A DNA stretch of 64,000 nucleotides from an uncultured Bacteroidales bacterium (GCA_900545245.1 UQYV01000007.1:29540-93539), one strand, 5' to 3'; counted from the stretch's first letter, positions 1 to 10,098 are shown. The notes: generated by a model from the sequence alone, not told the origin. Made by a program: numbers and translations.

Positions 1-3000
1 GTCATCAAGGGTACTGTCGTTTCGGAAGACGGTAAGCCGCTTCCGGGCGTTGTGGTACTGCCTGATGGCGGTAAGGCAGATGCAGCAGTCACCGACGAGA
101 ACGGCGCATGGACAGTCAATGCCGCTCCGTCTTCGGTCGACGGGATTGAGGTCTCTTGCCTCGGCTTCATTACGGTCCGCGAGCAAGTCGGCGGCCGTTC
201 TGTAATCAACATCATCATGAAGGAGGATACGCAGCTGCTTGACGAGGTTGTTGTCGTCGGCTACGGCGTCCAGAAGAAGGGCAACCTCACCGGCTCCGTG
301 ACCCAGATCAACTTCAACGATGCCATCGAGAGCCGCCCTGCGATGACCACATCCTCTGCGCTCGCCGGACTTTCTGCCGGACTTCAGGTCCGTCAGACTT
401 CAGGCCAGCCGGGAGAGGACAGTGCGAGTCTCCGCATCAGGGGAAACACGACTCTCAACAACAACAGCCCTCTCGTTCTCGTGGACGGCGTGGAGTGGAG
501 CATGGATGACGTCAATCCTGCCGACATCGAGAGTGTGACGGTGCTCAAGGATGCGTCGTCTACTGCAATCTACGGTTCTCGTGCGGCAAACGGAGTTATT
601 CTCATCACTACCAAAAAAGGCTCCGGCAAGGCGAGCGTGACCTACTCGGTGCAGGCAGTGATGCAGACTCCATACAACAAGATAGGCTGGCTCAGCGACT
701 ATGCCACTCACATGGATCTCGTGAACGAGGCTGCCGACAACGTGGATCAGGCACACATCTTCTCGGATTCGACCATCGCGGCTTGGAAGGCGGCTCAGGC
801 AAATCCGGACGGTGTCAACGAATACGGCGTGAAGAACAGCATTGCCTATCCGAACACCGACTGGTTCAAGGAACTTTTCTCCACCGGATTCTCGCAGGAG
901 CACAACGTCTCGGTGCAGGGAAGCAGCGAAAAGGTCAGGTATCTCGTTTCTCTGGGCTATCTTGACAACAACGGAGTGATGACCCGCTTCAAGGAAATTG
1001 ACTCCGGCACAAGCAAGTTCAACATCAGGACCAATGTAGAAGCGAAGGTGACGAACTGGCTCACTATGGGAGCGCGTATTTTCGGACAGAAGCAGGACTA
1101 TGGTCTCGCAAACGTGAAGAACGCCTTCAGCTACATCTACCAGACGACTCCGGGAGTCTATCCGGGCGAGCCTGACAAGTGGGGACGGGCCGTGGCCACT
1201 GAGGAGTCTACATCCGCAAACAACATCTTCGCCCAAATGGCCGGTCCTGCGGGACACAAGACGACCTACAGGATGAATGCCTCTCTCTACGGAGTCGTGA
1301 ACCTCTACAAAGGTCTGACGTTCGAGGCAACAGGCAACTATGCGCAGATTTATACGGAACAGAACAGTTACGCCAGGAAAAACGGGATGTGGAACTATAT
1401 GAACGACACCCGTTTCAGCGAGTCCAATCTCGCCAACGCGAACAACTCGAATTCATATAGTATGAACTACCGCATCAACACCGAGATGCTGCTCCGCTAC
1501 AACAATACATTCGCGGAAAAGCACGAGGTGGGGGCTCTTGCCGGTTTCACCACAAACTACTATAAGCAGCGTGCGTTCAGCGTCAGCAAGAAGGGTGCTG
1601 CAGACTGGTCTATCTCCGAGATGGATAAATACACGGACTATGACTCTTCTTCCTCCTCCACCGCGGAGTGGTCGCTTATGTCGTGGTTCGGAAGGGTCAA
1701 CTACGCATACGACAGCCGCTACCTCGTGGAGGCAAACTTCCGTGCGGACGGCTCGTCGCGCTTCTCTCCTAAGAGCAGGTGGGGCTTCTTCCCGTCCTTC
1801 TCTGCAGGATGGAGAATCAATCAGGAGGAATTCATGCAGGAGGCAACCTGGTTGAGCAACCTCAAGCTCAGGGCTTCATGGGGAATCACGGGTAACAACA
1901 ACGTTGGTAACTACTCATGGCAAAGCACCTACCAGTCAGTAAAAATCGTGACGGGGGGGGCAGGAACTACAGGCTTTGTACAGAAGGAGTTAGGTAATGA
2001 CAACCTCGAATGGGAGACGACCTACACGACCAATGTAGGACTCGACTTCGGAATATTCGACAACATTCTCACCGCCGAGATGGACTTCTACGTGAAGAAC
2101 ACCAGCGGCATTCTCTATCGTCCTACCGTCTATGAGACGATGGGTAACATCACCGGTGCCTACGCCAACCTCGCTGCCGTTCGCAACACCGGTTTCGAGC
2201 TCACTCTCGCGCACAACAACACCATCGGCAAAGATTTCCGTTACGGAATCAGTCTCAATCTCGGCTACAACAACGGCATCGTCACGAAATATCAGGGACA
2301 GCTCCAGCAGTACTGGACAGAGGTGGACGGCAAGAGGGTCTATGTGAACAACCTTGCACAGGTTTCGCAGGGCAGCAACACCGCGAAGATTCTCGAAGGA
2401 CACGTTTACGGGGAGCACCTTCTCTATCAGGTCTATAAGGGCAACGGCCGCGGCTACACCGGAGGCGAGGTTGACGTGAACGCCGGACCGAAGGACGGAA
2501 TGATACGTACCGAGGCCGACATGGCATGGGTCAAGGCCATGATTGACGCCGGCTACTCGTTCCGTGGGGTGAAGAAGGTCGGTAAGGACCAGCTCTGGTA
2601 TGGAGACCTCCTCTATCAGGACGTCAACGGCGACAAGAACTACGGCGACTCCAACGACCAGGTTCTCAACGGACACACCAACAACCCGCTCGTCAACGCC
2701 GGACTCAGCCTCAACCTTTCATGGAAGGGCATAGACTTCTCGGCGGTCTTCTCCGGAGCGTTCGGATTCTGGCTCAACTGGGGCACGCAGTACTACAACA
2801 CGACAAAGGTTACTAACGGACACGGCATCGCCCGTCACATCGCTGCCGACCACTACTTCTACGACCCGGACAATCTCACCGACAGCCGCACCAACATCCA
2901 CGGCAAGAATCCGCGTCTCACTCTCAACGACGATTTCAGCAACGCGATGACGAGCGACTTCCGTGAATATCGCGGCGACTACGTGAAGCTCAAGAACCTT

Positions 3001-3186
3001 CAGATAGGTTACACGCTTCCTCAGAACATCAGCCGCAAAATCGCTATGCAGAAATTCCGCGTATTCATCTCTGCGGAGAACCTCTTCACAATCACTAAAT
3101 ACCCGGGGCTCGACCCTGAAATCGGCACGACAATCGGCTATCCTCTCATGCGCAGCGTGAGCCTCGGAGCGCAGATTTCATTCTAA
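1..3186 (+). CDS. SusC/RagA-family TonB-dependent receptor (5' truncated)
   Basis: The reading frame is open from base 1, so the true start and signal peptide lie outside the window. The visible N-terminus is a carboxypeptidase-regulatory-like Ig domain (about residues 1-75, with the GTVVSEDGKPLPGV pattern). The plug follows, marked by EVVVVGYGVQKKGNLTGSV, a LVLVDGV segment and SVTVLKDASSTAIYGSRAANGVILITTKKG split over about 60 residues. The rest is a long beta-barrel ending in a C-terminal aromatic-hydrophobic strand (LGAQISF). Family members import oligosaccharides across the outer membrane with TonB energy and a SusD lid. The SusD gene starts 21 nt downstream, so the two form a pair. An 8-G run lies inside the frame near 1953. 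The family call is very secure; the glycan substrate is not visible in this protein. Confidence 0.97.
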   Translation, partial: VIKGTVVSEDGKPLPGVVVLPDGGKADAAVTDENGAWTVNAAPSSVDGIEVSCLGFITVREQVGGRSVINIIMKEDTQLLDEVVVVGYGVQKKGNLTGSVTQINFNDAIESRPAMTTSSALAGLSAGLQVRQTSGQPGEDSASLRIRGNTTLNNNSPLVLVDGVEWSMDDVNPADIESVTVLKDASSTAIYGSRAANGVILITTKKGSGKASVTYSVQAVMQTPYNKIGWLSDYATHMDLVNEAADNVDQAHIFSDSTIAAWKAAQANPDGVNEYGVKNSIAYPNTDWFKELFSTGFSQEHNVSVQGSSEKVRYLVSLGYLDNNGVMTRFKEIDSGTSKFNIRTNVEAKVTNWLTMGARIFGQKQDYGLANVKNAFSYIYQTTPGVYPGEPDKWGRAVATEESTSANNIFAQMAGPAGHKTTYRMNASLYGVVNLYKGLTFEATGNYAQIYTEQNSYARKNGMWNYMNDTRFSESNLANANNSNSYSMNYRINTEMLLRYNNTFAEKHEVGALAGFTTNYYKQRAFSVSKKGAADWSISEMDKYTDYDSSSSSTAEWSLMSWFGRVNYAYDSRYLVEANFRADGSSRFSPKSRWGFFPSFSAGWRINQEEFMQEATWLSNLKLRASWGITGNNNVGNYSWQSTYQSVKIVTGGAGTTGFVQKELGNDNLEWETTYTTNVGLDFGIFDNILTAEMDFYVKNTSGILYRPTVYETMGNITGAYANLAAVRNTGFELTLAHNNTIGKDFRYGISLNLGYNNGIVTKYQGQLQQYWTEVDGKRVYVNNLAQVSQGSNTAKILEGHVYGEHLLYQVYKGNGRGYTGGEVDVNAGPKDGMIRTEADMAWVKAMIDAGYSFRGVKKVGKDQLWYGDLLYQDVNGDKNYGDSNDQVLNGHTNNPLVNAGLSLNLSWKGIDFSAVFSGAFGFWLNWGTQYYNTTKVTNGHGIARHIAADHYFYDPDNLTDSRTNIHGKNPRLTLNDDFSNAMTSDFREYRGDYVKLKNLQIGYTLPQNISRKIAMQKFRVFISAENLFTITKYPGLDPEIGTTIGYPLMRSVSLGAQISF

Positions 3187-3207
3187 ATGTATGGTGTGTA
3201 AAAGAAT

Positions 3208-5214
3208 ATGGATATGAAAAAGATAAATTTGACTATACTTATTGCTGCCGCTTCACTCGCGGCCGCATCATGCTCCGGATTCCTCGATACCGTGAGGACG
3301 GACGCCGTTTCCACCGGAAACATGTGGACGGACGAGTCTAAGGCAGACGCTGGCATGGCGGGAATATATTACCCTCTCTACAAGACCAACCTCACGAGGA
3401 CACAGATTCGTATGGAAGACTACGACGGACTGAACAGGACGGGAATGGAAGGAAACGGGTTCACTTCGGACGAGTATTCGACGAACTATCCGCTGCAGTA
3501 CCTCTACCGCTCGACCAAACAGGCTATGGATTTCCAGGGAAGGCTCGAATGGCAGATTATCTTCCGTCTCGTGCACGACTGCAACGATGCTGTCGCCAAT
3601 CTTGGACGAGCCGGACTTTCGGAAGAAAAATACAACCGCTACCTCTGCGAAGCGAGGCTTTTGAGGGCGTGGGCATATTCCCGTCTGAACATGATTTATG
3701 GCGGCGTTCCGCTCTATCTCGAACCGGTCACGAACGAGGAGTGCAACCGTGTGCAGTCTTCATTCGTGCAGGTATGGCAGGCAGTCATCGATGATTGCAC
3801 CTTCGCGATAGAGAACGCATACTGTCCCAACAATACACTTACATCCAATTACGGGCGGCCGTCAAAGGGCCTTGCCTACTCTCTTCGCGGAATGGCCTAT
3901 ATGTGGCTGGCCGCTATTGTTCCGGACAGCGTCAATCATCCTTTCAAGTCGGGCATTATCACCGACCCTTCAGATGTGAAACTGTCTGAGACTGAGTACT
4001 ATACTCTTGCGGAGGCTGACTTCGCGAAAGTCGAGGAATGTGGCTACGGACTCTGGCAGGGCAAGTGGGGCGACTTCTTTACGGAGAAGAACGAAAAGTC
4101 GAAGGAGATGATTTTCCCGCTCCAGTTCACTACAGATCCGGGATTCTGTCACAATTGGCAGCAGGTCATCGGCTGCACGGACCAGTACATCGGCTGGCAG
4201 CAGCTCAAGCCTTCGGCTGATTTTGTCAACACATTCCAGAATGCTGATGGAACGCCTTTCCGTTGGTCGGATGTCCCGGGACTTGAAGACTGGGACGCGA
4301 TGGACGTGACGGCAAGGGAGGTGTTCTTCATTCGTGACGGGATGAACAATGTGGAAGCGAAAGTTGAGGAATATGATGCACTTATCAAAAATGCGACGGA
4401 AGAGGAGGAGATAGCAAGGTTAAATTCAGAGAAACTTGTCTATACGGAACTTCGTACCCGCAAGGAAGAATGCATCAAGCGCATCGGGCAGGACAACTGG
4501 GACAAATACTATCTCAACTCCGGCAATGAGGCACGCATCCGCAAAGCCTACGAGAACCGCGACCCTCGCCTTGAGCAGGCTGTCATAACCCCATATCAGA
4601 GGCTCGACTCCTACTCTCCTTATAGCGAGCCTCAGAAGGTTCTGAAGAAAGTCCTCCGTTGGCCTGTTTCCGTGCAGGACAACACCAAGTCTGAGACCGA
4701 TCTCTACGTGTGCTACAGGAACACGCTGTTCTATGTGTGGAAAAAATACAATGTTCTTGACGATTCCCTCCCCGGAGGTACGCAGGGGCGTCAGCGCTGC
4801 GGTTATGACTGGCCGCTCGTGCGCTTTACCCAGGTTCTTCTCCAAAGGGCTGAGGCTCTTGTCCATCTGGGACGGGAAGGGGATGCAAAGGCGCTTGTAG
4901 ATCAGGTGCGCAGCCGCGCCGGAATGCCGGGCGTGACGGCTTCGGGAAAGGAGGCAATGCTTGAGGCAATCCGCTATGAGACCCGCATCGAACTTTGTGA
5001 GGAAGGAGTGAATTACTTTGACGAAATACGTTGGGGCACCTACAAGGACTCCAAATTCCAGGGAAAGGATGTGCACGGAGGAACAAATGTTTGGGGTGAC
5101 ATGCAGTACGAATACAAGTGGTACTACACTGACACGATGTGGCCTTGGTCCATTTCCGACCGCGAAGCTCAGAAGAACCCGAACCTCATACGCAGGGATG
5201 GATGGCTTTATTAA
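3208..5214 (+). CDS. SusD/RagB-family glycan-binding lipoprotein
   Basis: This is a 668-residue lipoprotein. It has a lysine-rich start, a hydrophobic segment and a lipobox ending AAASC near residue 22, then GFLDT, a typical SusD N-terminus. A TPR-like helical core (ARLLRAWAYSRLNMIYGGVPL around residues 148-170) and a C-terminal RYETRIELCEEGVNYFDEIRWG segment match RagB/SusD proteins. At 668 residues it is longer than the usual 500-600. It is expected to sit on the cell surface over the SusC barrel encoded just upstream and to bind the glycan. An ATG six bases downstream (3214) is an equally possible start. Confidence 0.95.
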   Translation: MDMKKINLTILIAAASLAAASCSGFLDTVRTDAVSTGNMWTDESKADAGMAGIYYPLYKTNLTRTQIRMEDYDGLNRTGMEGNGFTSDEYSTNYPLQYLYRSTKQAMDFQGRLEWQIIFRLVHDCNDAVANLGRAGLSEEKYNRYLCEARLLRAWAYSRLNMIYGGVPLYLEPVTNEECNRVQSSFVQVWQAVIDDCTFAIENAYCPNNTLTSNYGRPSKGLAYSLRGMAYMWLAAIVPDSVNHPFKSGIITDPSDVKLSETEYYTLAEADFAKVEECGYGLWQGKWGDFFTEKNEKSKEMIFPLQFTTDPGFCHNWQQVIGCTDQYIGWQQLKPSADFVNTFQNADGTPFRWSDVPGLEDWDAMDVTAREVFFIRDGMNNVEAKVEEYDALIKNATEEEEIARLNSEKLVYTELRTRKEECIKRIGQDNWDKYYLNSGNEARIRKAYENRDPRLEQAVITPYQRLDSYSPYSEPQKVLKKVLRWPVSVQDNTKSETDLYVCYRNTLFYVWKKYNVLDDSLPGGTQGRQRCGYDWPLVRFTQVLLQRAEALVHLGREGDAKALVDQVRSRAGMPGVTASGKEAMLEAIRYETRIELCEEGVNYFDEIRWGTYKDSKFQGKDVHGGTNVWGDMQYEYKWYYTDTMWPWSISDREAQKNPNLIRRDGWLY

Positions 5215-5248
5215 GAAATTTCTAATTATTTCATAGTTAACGATTTAT

Positions 5249-7276
5249 ATGATTAAGAGACTTATATCAATGACGCTTTCTGTGCTGCTTCTGTCGGGAA
5301 CGGCGTACGCGGTGCAGTCATGCAAGACGGAGGAACCGGTTGAAAAACCTGTGGACCCGACTCCGAAACCGGAGCCGGAGCCCGAACCGGAACCGACGCC
5401 GGACAGCGGAGACTTTGATAAAGTGCCGGAAGGCTTTGTTGAGGAGCCTGATGCGACTGTGGCAAATCCTGCCGGAACCGCAGACCTCGCCTCCCTCGAA
5501 AAGATGGGGCATCCGCGTGTGCTTATGAACAGGGCTGATTTCGACCGTCTTAAGGAAAAAGCTCTCAACAACCGTTTCCAGAACAAGACACTGTACAAAC
5601 TGCACAAACTGCTCATGGATGTGGCCAACGAATCCGTGGCTGACAACACCCAAATTGTCTATCAGCTGGATGCCGCCGGCAAACGCATACTCGACAAGTC
5701 GCAGCTCGCGCTCAAGAGGATAGGCTCTTGCGCATACGCCTACAGGATGACAGGGCAGTCGAGGTATCTGGAAAAGGCCGTCTCGGACATGAAGACCGTC
5801 ATTGCCTTCACGGACTGGAACCAGAGCCGTCATTTTCTCGATACTTCCGAAATGGCATTTGCTGTGGCTCTCGGCTATGACTGGCTCTACTACAGCCTCG
5901 ACTACGACCTCCGTGTCAGTGCGCGTAAGGCTCTGCTCAACAACGACATCATCAATGCCCGCAGCCATTGGTCCAACACCTCCGCGGGGAACTGGAATCA
6001 GGTCTGCTACGGAGGCTCCATCGCGGCGGCTATCGCTATCTACGGCAAGGAAAAGAGCGCAAGCGGCGGGCTGCTCAACGACTGCATAAAGAACAACGGC
6101 GACATGGTAAAGGCCATTTACGACCCGGATGGAGTCTATCCCGAAGGGTATTCCTATTGGGGATATGGCACCGGCTACCAGGGCGTGATTTTCACCCTGC
6201 TTGAGAATTCTTTCGGCCAGCTCTTCGGAATGGATGCGTCGGCCGGACTTGCCAAGACTCCGCAGTGGATGCTTATGATGACCGGCATCGGTAACCGTAC
6301 ATACTGCTATGGCGATTCAACCGGTTCGTATGCCGTTCCCAAAATGGGAATGTGGTGGTTTGCAAAGCATTATACCAACACTGCCCTGCTCAAGAACGAA
6401 CTGGCTCTTCTTAATGGCGGTGGCTATACGACAGCCTGCGACGAGATTCGTCTGCTTCCTATGGCCATTGCCTGTGCCAACGATATTGAAAATCTCGACA
6501 CAGTTTCCGAAGGGGAGAATGTCAACCTCTATTCCGGTGGCGGAGAAGTTCCGGTCGTGCTGATGCGCACCGACTGGACAAATTCCGACACGGACCGCTA
6601 TCTCGGACTGAAGGGTGGTCAGGCTAATTCCAGCCACGGCCACATGGATGCCGGCTCCTTTGTCTATGACGCTCTCGGGCTTCGCTGGTCGGAGGACGTG
6701 ACAAGAGAATCCTACGCCAGGGTTGAGAATGCCCTCAAGGCTGCGGGCGGAAGCTTCTGGAACATGGGTCAGAATTCTCTTCGCTGGCAGGTGTGGAGGC
6801 TCAACAATAGGGCACACAGCACCTTGACTGTCAACGACTCCGATCATTTGGTAACAAAGGCGGCAACGGTCGTGGAGGCTTCGGGGACTACTGCCGTGCT
6901 TGACCTGACCGGTCCGCTTTCAAAACAGGTGGAGTCTGCCCGCAGGACATTCAAGATTGTTGATGGCGAACTCTATGTGATTGACGAAATCACGGCAAAG
7001 GCGAGCCTCGATGCGGCCGTGGAGTGGAGGATGATGACTCCGGCGACTGTTTCTGTCGGCTCAGACGCCGAGACGCTTACGCAGAAGGGCAAGACGATGT
7101 ATCTGAAGGCGACTTCTTCAGACTCATCCGTCCCTGTCTCCTACACGACATGGGCGGCCAAGGGCAGCAATTCCTGGGATACGCCTTGCACCGGTTACAC
7201 TGTCGCCGGATTTACGGCCACCGTTCCGAAGGGAACAACCGTCACGTTCACGACAAAACTGACTCCGTCCCTATAG
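5249..7276 (+). CDS. Heparinase II/III-family polysaccharide lyase-like lipoprotein
   Basis: This 675-residue lipoprotein has its lipobox at VQSC (Cys about residue 26), followed by an acidic KTEEPVEK stretch that resembles a Bacteroidota surface-export signal. Next is a Pro-Glu linker (PEPEPEPEPTP) at about residues 40-55. The body begins HPRVLMNRADFDRLKEKAL and continues as an alpha-toroid. The C-terminal half carries the heparinase II/III hallmark SSHGHMDAGSFVYDALG (about residues 455-475) and a beta-sandwich. Family enzymes cleave uronic-acid-containing polysaccharides by beta-elimination. The GH88 gene at 10324 would remove the unsaturated uronic acid such a lyase creates, which supports the role. 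The exact PL family cannot be assigned by eye, and an inactive or hydrolase relative is possible. Confidence 0.85.
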   Translation: MIKRLISMTLSVLLLSGTAYAVQSCKTEEPVEKPVDPTPKPEPEPEPEPTPDSGDFDKVPEGFVEEPDATVANPAGTADLASLEKMGHPRVLMNRADFDRLKEKALNNRFQNKTLYKLHKLLMDVANESVADNTQIVYQLDAAGKRILDKSQLALKRIGSCAYAYRMTGQSRYLEKAVSDMKTVIAFTDWNQSRHFLDTSEMAFAVALGYDWLYYSLDYDLRVSARKALLNNDIINARSHWSNTSAGNWNQVCYGGSIAAAIAIYGKEKSASGGLLNDCIKNNGDMVKAIYDPDGVYPEGYSYWGYGTGYQGVIFTLLENSFGQLFGMDASAGLAKTPQWMLMMTGIGNRTYCYGDSTGSYAVPKMGMWWFAKHYTNTALLKNELALLNGGGYTTACDEIRLLPMAIACANDIENLDTVSEGENVNLYSGGGEVPVVLMRTDWTNSDTDRYLGLKGGQANSSHGHMDAGSFVYDALGLRWSEDVTRESYARVENALKAAGGSFWNMGQNSLRWQVWRLNNRAHSTLTVNDSDHLVTKAATVVEASGTTAVLDLTGPLSKQVESARRTFKIVDGELYVIDEITAKASLDAAVEWRMMTPATVSVGSDAETLTQKGKTMYLKATSSDSSVPVSYTTWAAKGSNSWDTPCTGYTVAGFTATVPKGTTVTFTTKLTPSL

Positions 7277-7331
7277 GGCGCGATGATTTATTGATATTAA
7301 CTAAACTCATTTTAATAACAACATTAGGTTT

Positions 7332-7787
7332 ATGAAAAGATTCTTTTTCTTAAGCATGCTTGCGATGTTCTTAGGAACATTTGCGCTAACCTCCTGCAAG
7401 AAAGAGCAGAAGGAAGATCCCACTGTGGTCGCGGTGGAGGCTACGGAAATCACTGCCACTACCGCCACTGTAACTATTTCGGTGACGGGCGCTGTCCCGC
7501 AGATGGTTCGCTTTGTCGCTCCTGTTTCAGTGGAGTCCCTCGGCTTTGACGTTGAGGATGCCGCTGCCGTTGCTGAGTATGCATCGAAGGGTACGGCCGT
7601 GGCCACCCCTTATTCCTCAAAGGTGACTGAACTTGCCCCTGCAACTGAATATTTCACCGCAGCTGTGGCATTCGACGCCAATTTCAAGGTTGTCAGCACC
7701 TCTTCCGCCGTGTTCACTACGGCCGTTCCGGACAATGCCATCGGAGACAATGCCGGAGCCGGCGAAATCACCAATGACCGCTGGTAG
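7332..7787 (+). CDS. Small lipoprotein with one fibronectin III-like domain
   Basis: This is a 151-residue protein with a signal peptide and lipobox LTSC (Cys about 21), followed by KKEQKED, an acidic/lysine pattern typical of surface-exported Bacteroidota lipoproteins. The rest is a single beta-rich domain: ATEITATTATVTISVTG, then SKVTELAPATEYFTAAVAFD, then SSAVFTTA. This is the strand pattern of fibronectin type III modules. It sits between the lyase and a second surface lipoprotein, 55 nt after the lyase. A glycan-binding or spacer role on the surface is plausible, but no specific function can be read from the sequence. Confidence 0.75.
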   Translation: MKRFFFLSMLAMFLGTFALTSCKKEQKEDPTVVAVEATEITATTATVTISVTGAVPQMVRFVAPVSVESLGFDVEDAAAVAEYASKGTAVATPYSSKVTELAPATEYFTAAVAFDANFKVVSTSSAVFTTAVPDNAIGDNAGAGEITNDRW

Positions 7788-7860
7788 TTCTCTGTTTAAC
7801 GACCTGAAGTTGTCCTCGCATTAATGTTTTGGGCAGCTTCTCACTAAAAAGAAAGAATTT

Positions 7861-10011
7861 ATGAAGAAGATAATGATTTTCTGCACGGCGGCCCTTGCGC
7901 TGGCAGCCTGCACAAATGAACTCACGGAGACCGTCGGCAATTCGACCCAGCCTGCCGTGACACTTGAAGGAGGATTCTCTTGGGCGGACACCAAGACGGC
8001 GTTCACCGATGCGGAGGCTTCTACAAACAAGCTCGTGTGGTCAAAGGATGACGCCATCGGAATTTTCACCACCTCCGGAACAACGAACAACATCAACTAT
8101 AGGGCCTACCTTCTCCGCAGCTCCATCGGAGCCACAAACGGAGTCTTCATCCCTGAAGAGCCTGTTTCTGAGGATGTTCCAGGACTTCAGCTTCCTGAAA
8201 CAGGTTCTGACAATTTCCTCATCTACTATCCGTACAGCCCGGCGACCGACATCAACGTCGACGACGTCAAGATTCACTTGACCGTTTCGGACCTCCAGAC
8301 CCAGTCTGAAGTCAGCGACAAGGAAATCGGAAAGAATGGATTTGCCTACGGAGTCGCAAAGGTTGCTTCCGACACCAAGAAGATAAACTTCTCGCTCACT
8401 CACGCGATGTCATATCTCCGCTTTGTCGTCGCATCGACGGACTATTCAGCCTACATGCTCAAGTCAGTCCAGCTCTACGATGTTGCAGGAGAGGCAGTTC
8501 TCGCTGGAGACTACACTTTTGACGTTGCAAGCAGCACGATAGAGGCCGTAAAGGGCGCGACCAAGTCATCTGCCAAGGTTTCCCTCGCAGAAGGCGCCAA
8601 GTTCCAGGCAATAGGTTCCGGCAAGCAGGAACTCTATCTCACTCTCCTTCCGGGCGCGGATCTTACTTCCGCAACTGTCTATGCTGTAGTCACCTTTGTC
8701 AATGACAAGAAAGAGACTGTCAGCATTCCTGTAGAACTTTCAAAGAAGGGCAAACTTGCAGCCGGAACAATGACCACAATTGACCTCGGCTCTGTCAATG
8801 CTTCAAACAACGCATTTGCGTGGTATGAGCCTGTGGAGAAGAGAAATCTCGTGAACGGCTGGTGCTATGGTGCGCAGAACACCTATTTCGTTGAGCGCAG
8901 CGCGGATGGCAATTGGAATCAGGTGACATTCGAGGTGAAGGCTCGCGGTGACTTCTCTCAGGTTGCCGAGCCTAAGTATGTGGGCCTCCTCTCTTCTGGA
9001 GATGTTGGAGCAAATGGTCTCATCCGTCTTTCTGACGGCACAGCTATCTACAACGACAAGCCTACCACTCCTGTGAGCGACAACTATGAGGTCACTGTGG
9101 AGATGGCTCCGACGTCAAAGGGCTGCGGAAGTTCCGCTTGGGGTACGGTCGCAATTTATGACAAGGACTACAATCTCCTTTGGGCATATATGATTAACTC
9201 TTATGAGCCTGGCGAAGAGCCGAAGGCCAACGCATATCCTGGTATCGGCAAGTCCGTTATGGACCGCAACCTCGGTGCAAAGAGGCCTTCTACAAAGGAG
9301 ATAATCCCTGCAAAGGGTGATTGGGGAGCATATTTCCAGTGGGGACGCCCTTCTCCTCTAATGTGGTCGAACAGCAAACAAGAACACTATAACGGTGCCT
9401 ATGTAACAGCAGATACGGATCTCAAGGCTGCTCTTGCAAAGCCGTTTATCAAATGGCACTATTCAAAGGGAGACGGCTGGAACTCAAATGGCAACTGGTA
9501 TGTCGGAGAATTCCGTAACCTTTGGGGTAGCAATGACACGGAAGACTACTATGATAAGAACAACGATATGGGCAAGACAGTCTATGACCCATGTCCGGCA
9601 GGTTATCGCGTGGCTTCCGGCGATGTCATAGAGTATGCAATCAAGTATGGAAAACGCAATGAGATAGACCACCTTGATGTTACTCCGAAAGACGATATTC
9701 TATTCCCGAGCATTGCATCAGTAGTCGAGATTCCTCTTGACGGCGAGGCAAAGGACTATTGGATTTACATCGGAGTGCATTGGGCCTCAGGTGGCAATCT
9801 TTGGGGAAACAGGACACCTTCTAACAATAGGGCTGGAGCTCTCTATTGGTCAAATTCTCCGGTGGGCAATCAAGGATATCTCCTCCAGCACTGCTATTTC
9901 TCAGCAGGCTATGGTGGAGCAGACGGCGACAAAGACGGCAAGAAGACTTACACTGCCAATAGGGCACAAGCTATGGCAGTTCGCTGCATGGTAGATACCG
10001 ACAACCGATAG
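7861..10011 (+). CDS. Fimbrillin-like lipoprotein with C-terminal FISUMP-type domain
   Basis: This 716-residue lipoprotein has its lipobox at LAAC (Cys about 19). The first ~310 residues look like the fimbrillin/Mfa-like fold of Bacteroidales: AFTDAEASTNKLVWSKDDAIGIFTTSG, then FSLTHAMSYLRFVV, then ELYLTLLPG. The C-terminal ~270 residues carry SVMDRNLGAKRP, AYFQWGRPSPL, TVYDPCPAGYRVASGDV and a closing AVRCMVD, the pattern of the Fibrobacter succinogenes major paralogous (FISUMP) domain. Both modules are found on the cell surface. The gene ends the first operon: a strong terminator starts 10 bases after the stop codon. It may be an adhesin or glycan-binding protein; no catalytic motif is seen. 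Confidence 0.8.
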   Translation: MKKIMIFCTAALALAACTNELTETVGNSTQPAVTLEGGFSWADTKTAFTDAEASTNKLVWSKDDAIGIFTTSGTTNNINYRAYLLRSSIGATNGVFIPEEPVSEDVPGLQLPETGSDNFLIYYPYSPATDINVDDVKIHLTVSDLQTQSEVSDKEIGKNGFAYGVAKVASDTKKINFSLTHAMSYLRFVVASTDYSAYMLKSVQLYDVAGEAVLAGDYTFDVASSTIEAVKGATKSSAKVSLAEGAKFQAIGSGKQELYLTLLPGADLTSATVYAVVTFVNDKKETVSIPVELSKKGKLAAGTMTTIDLGSVNASNNAFAWYEPVEKRNLVNGWCYGAQNTYFVERSADGNWNQVTFEVKARGDFSQVAEPKYVGLLSSGDVGANGLIRLSDGTAIYNDKPTTPVSDNYEVTVEMAPTSKGCGSSAWGTVAIYDKDYNLLWAYMINSYEPGEEPKANAYPGIGKSVMDRNLGAKRPSTKEIIPAKGDWGAYFQWGRPSPLMWSNSKQEHYNGAYVTADTDLKAALAKPFIKWHYSKGDGWNSNGNWYVGEFRNLWGSNDTEDYYDKNNDMGKTVYDPCPAGYRVASGDVIEYAIKYGKRNEIDHLDVTPKDDILFPSIASVVEIPLDGEAKDYWIYIGVHWASGGNLWGNRTPSNNRAGALYWSNSPVGNQGYLLQHCYFSAGYGGADGDKDGKKTYTANRAQAMAVRCMVDTDNR

Positions 10012-10021
10012 GAAATCATTG

Positions 10022-10069
10022 AAATTTTTCGGGATTTCGCGGAAATTCTGGAGAAATCCCGAAAAATTT
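10022..10069 (+). terminator. Perfect 17-bp inverted repeat, bidirectional terminator
   Basis: Arms 10022-10038 and 10053-10069 are exact reverse complements over 17 bp around a 14-base loop. The arms begin AAATTTTTCGGG and end CCCGAAAAATTT, so a T tract is built in on both strands. It ends the PUL transcript just after the stop codon at 10011. Confidence 0.9.
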
Positions 10070-10098
10070 GTTAAAGCAATTATTTTGTTGTACCTTTG
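10067..10098 (+). promoter_or_regulatory. Bacteroidota promoter for tRNA-Ser
   Basis: A TTTG box (10067-10070), 20 bases, and TACCTTTG (10091-10098) match the Bacteroidota housekeeping consensus TTTG/TAnnTTTG. The box lies about 35 bases upstream of the tRNA 5' end. The -33 box overlaps the last bases of the preceding terminator. Confidence 0.85.

Noticed and set aside
400..1257. 285-codon open frame on the minus strand opposite SusC
   Set aside because: It lies wholly inside a certain TonB-dependent receptor gene. The composition looks like a reverse-frame artefact of GC-rich codons, and no domain is recognisable.
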